Below are positions 63,301-64,000 of a stretch of DNA of 64,000 bases, piece after piece. A model generated the notes under the pieces. It was not told the DNA's origin, did not search any database, and saw only the letters and a program-made list of their open reading frames with translations. Made by a program: the position numbers and the translations under genes. Source of the DNA: Camarhynchus parvulus (Eukaryota; Chordata; Aves; Passeriformes; Thraupidae); the NCBI RefSeq assembly GCF_901933205.1, contig NC_044585.1, forward strand, positions 3,534,001-3,598,000, given 5' to 3'. How positions within the stretch are numbered: the stretch's first letter is position 1; each line of letters starts with the position of its first letter.

Positions 63301-64000
63301 CCTGGAAACTCACACTTCTCTGCCAAGTAGAAAAAGGCTGTCCAGATTAGTCCAGTGAGCAGGACTTTGAATTTGAATTTGAAACCAGCACTGGATTCCC
63401 AGTTCAGCCACCGAATGCCTTTGTATCCTTAGCTGTGGAATGGGTCAATCTCTCAGGAATGGGGCTGTTAAGAACAAAAATCAATATGTACTGTGATACT
63501 CTTGGTAATAAGGCTGTGAATGCCAAGGTAAATGGGTGTGTCTGAAGAGATGTGTCTTTTTCCTGGGATGCAATACAAGCGTGGGAATTCCTCTGCTGGA
63601 GTAGAATTGTCCCCTTTCCTCTCTGGTCATAAAACTGAGTCTGGAAATCTACTGCAGAGGTGAGAACTCCCAGTCGCAAGACACTGAGTTGTCCAGAGGG
63701 ACTTCAGGGCCTGCTTGGGCCACCACACACTAACAGAAAGTGTAGCTGTCAGCAGCTGCAGGGGAGAAATCTGTGTTAAGTGCATACTCATACAAGCATG
63801 TGAGTGTGCACTTACATGTTTTAACTTCACTTGACAAAATTTACACCTTCTCATCTGTACCTCCTTTCATATAGGGCCTCTGCTTTTCTGAACAGGAAGT
63901 AAATGCATTGAGGGCTGAACATTCCCAGCCCATGCACAAATAGCCTCGTGGGAGCCTTGATTCAGGATTCTTGGAGCTGTCTTAGTTCAGCTTGCCTAGG
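60390..64000. other. Intergenic, no gene recognised
   Basis: No exon recognised. A modest GC-rich patch at about 60845-60960 could be a weak promoter or enhancer. Short CA-rich runs occur near 62700-62790. By mammalian synteny MSI1 would lie further to the right on the plus strand; none of its RRM exons is seen here. Confidence 0.55.

Overview
The window looks like a nuclear segment of a bird genome, probably a passerine. Every intact gene is a vertebrate gene with introns. There are many CR1 LINE fragments, some with the typical avian 3' tail, and two solo LTRs of a type I associate with songbird endogenous retroviruses. The species assignment is inference. The genes match human chromosome 12q24.31 read in reverse: POP5, RNF10, COQ5, DYNLL1, GATC, TRIAP1, COX6A1. 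Protein identities below come from reading exon translations against remembered family sequences; no search was run.

Layout. Positions 1-8.0 kb hold no gene I can recognise. A CpG island at 8.0-9.5 kb, split by a CR1 insertion, carries the POP5 promoter. POP5 (+, 9.1-10.4 kb) converges on RNF10 (-, 17 coding exons, 13.1-32.1 kb), whose introns hold CR1 copies and two solo LTRs. From 33 to 48 kb lies a cluster of dynein light chain LC8 (DYNLL1) units, all on the minus strand. Two units are intact (35.7-37.8 and 45.8-47.1 kb). Two are broken (33.3-34.1 and 34.75-35.2 kb), and there is one further intron-like fragment at 32.9-33.1 kb. COQ5 (+, 40.4-44.9 kb) sits inside the cluster. Next come a gene-poor stretch (48.3-51.1 kb) where SRSF9 would be expected, GATC (-) and TRIAP1 (+) sharing an 82-bp head-to-head promoter, and COX6A1 (-). 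The last 5.5 kb have no recognised gene but contain a ~300-bp AATAT microsatellite.

Gene roles. Four of the seven gene families act in mitochondria: COQ5 in ubiquinone synthesis, GATC in mitochondrial Gln-tRNA formation, TRIAP1 in lipid transfer across the intermembrane space, and COX6A1 in complex IV. POP5 serves RNase P/MRP, RNF10 is a RING ubiquitin ligase, and DYNLL1 is the LC8 dimerisation hub of dynein and many other complexes.

The most unusual structure is the LC8 cluster. The copy at 45.8-47.1 kb is tail-to-tail with COQ5 and sits where mammalian DYNLL1 sits. The other copies fill the COQ5-RNF10 interval and kept promoter and intron sequence, so they arose by DNA duplication rather than retrotransposition. 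Three of the promoters carry RFX X-box-like sites.
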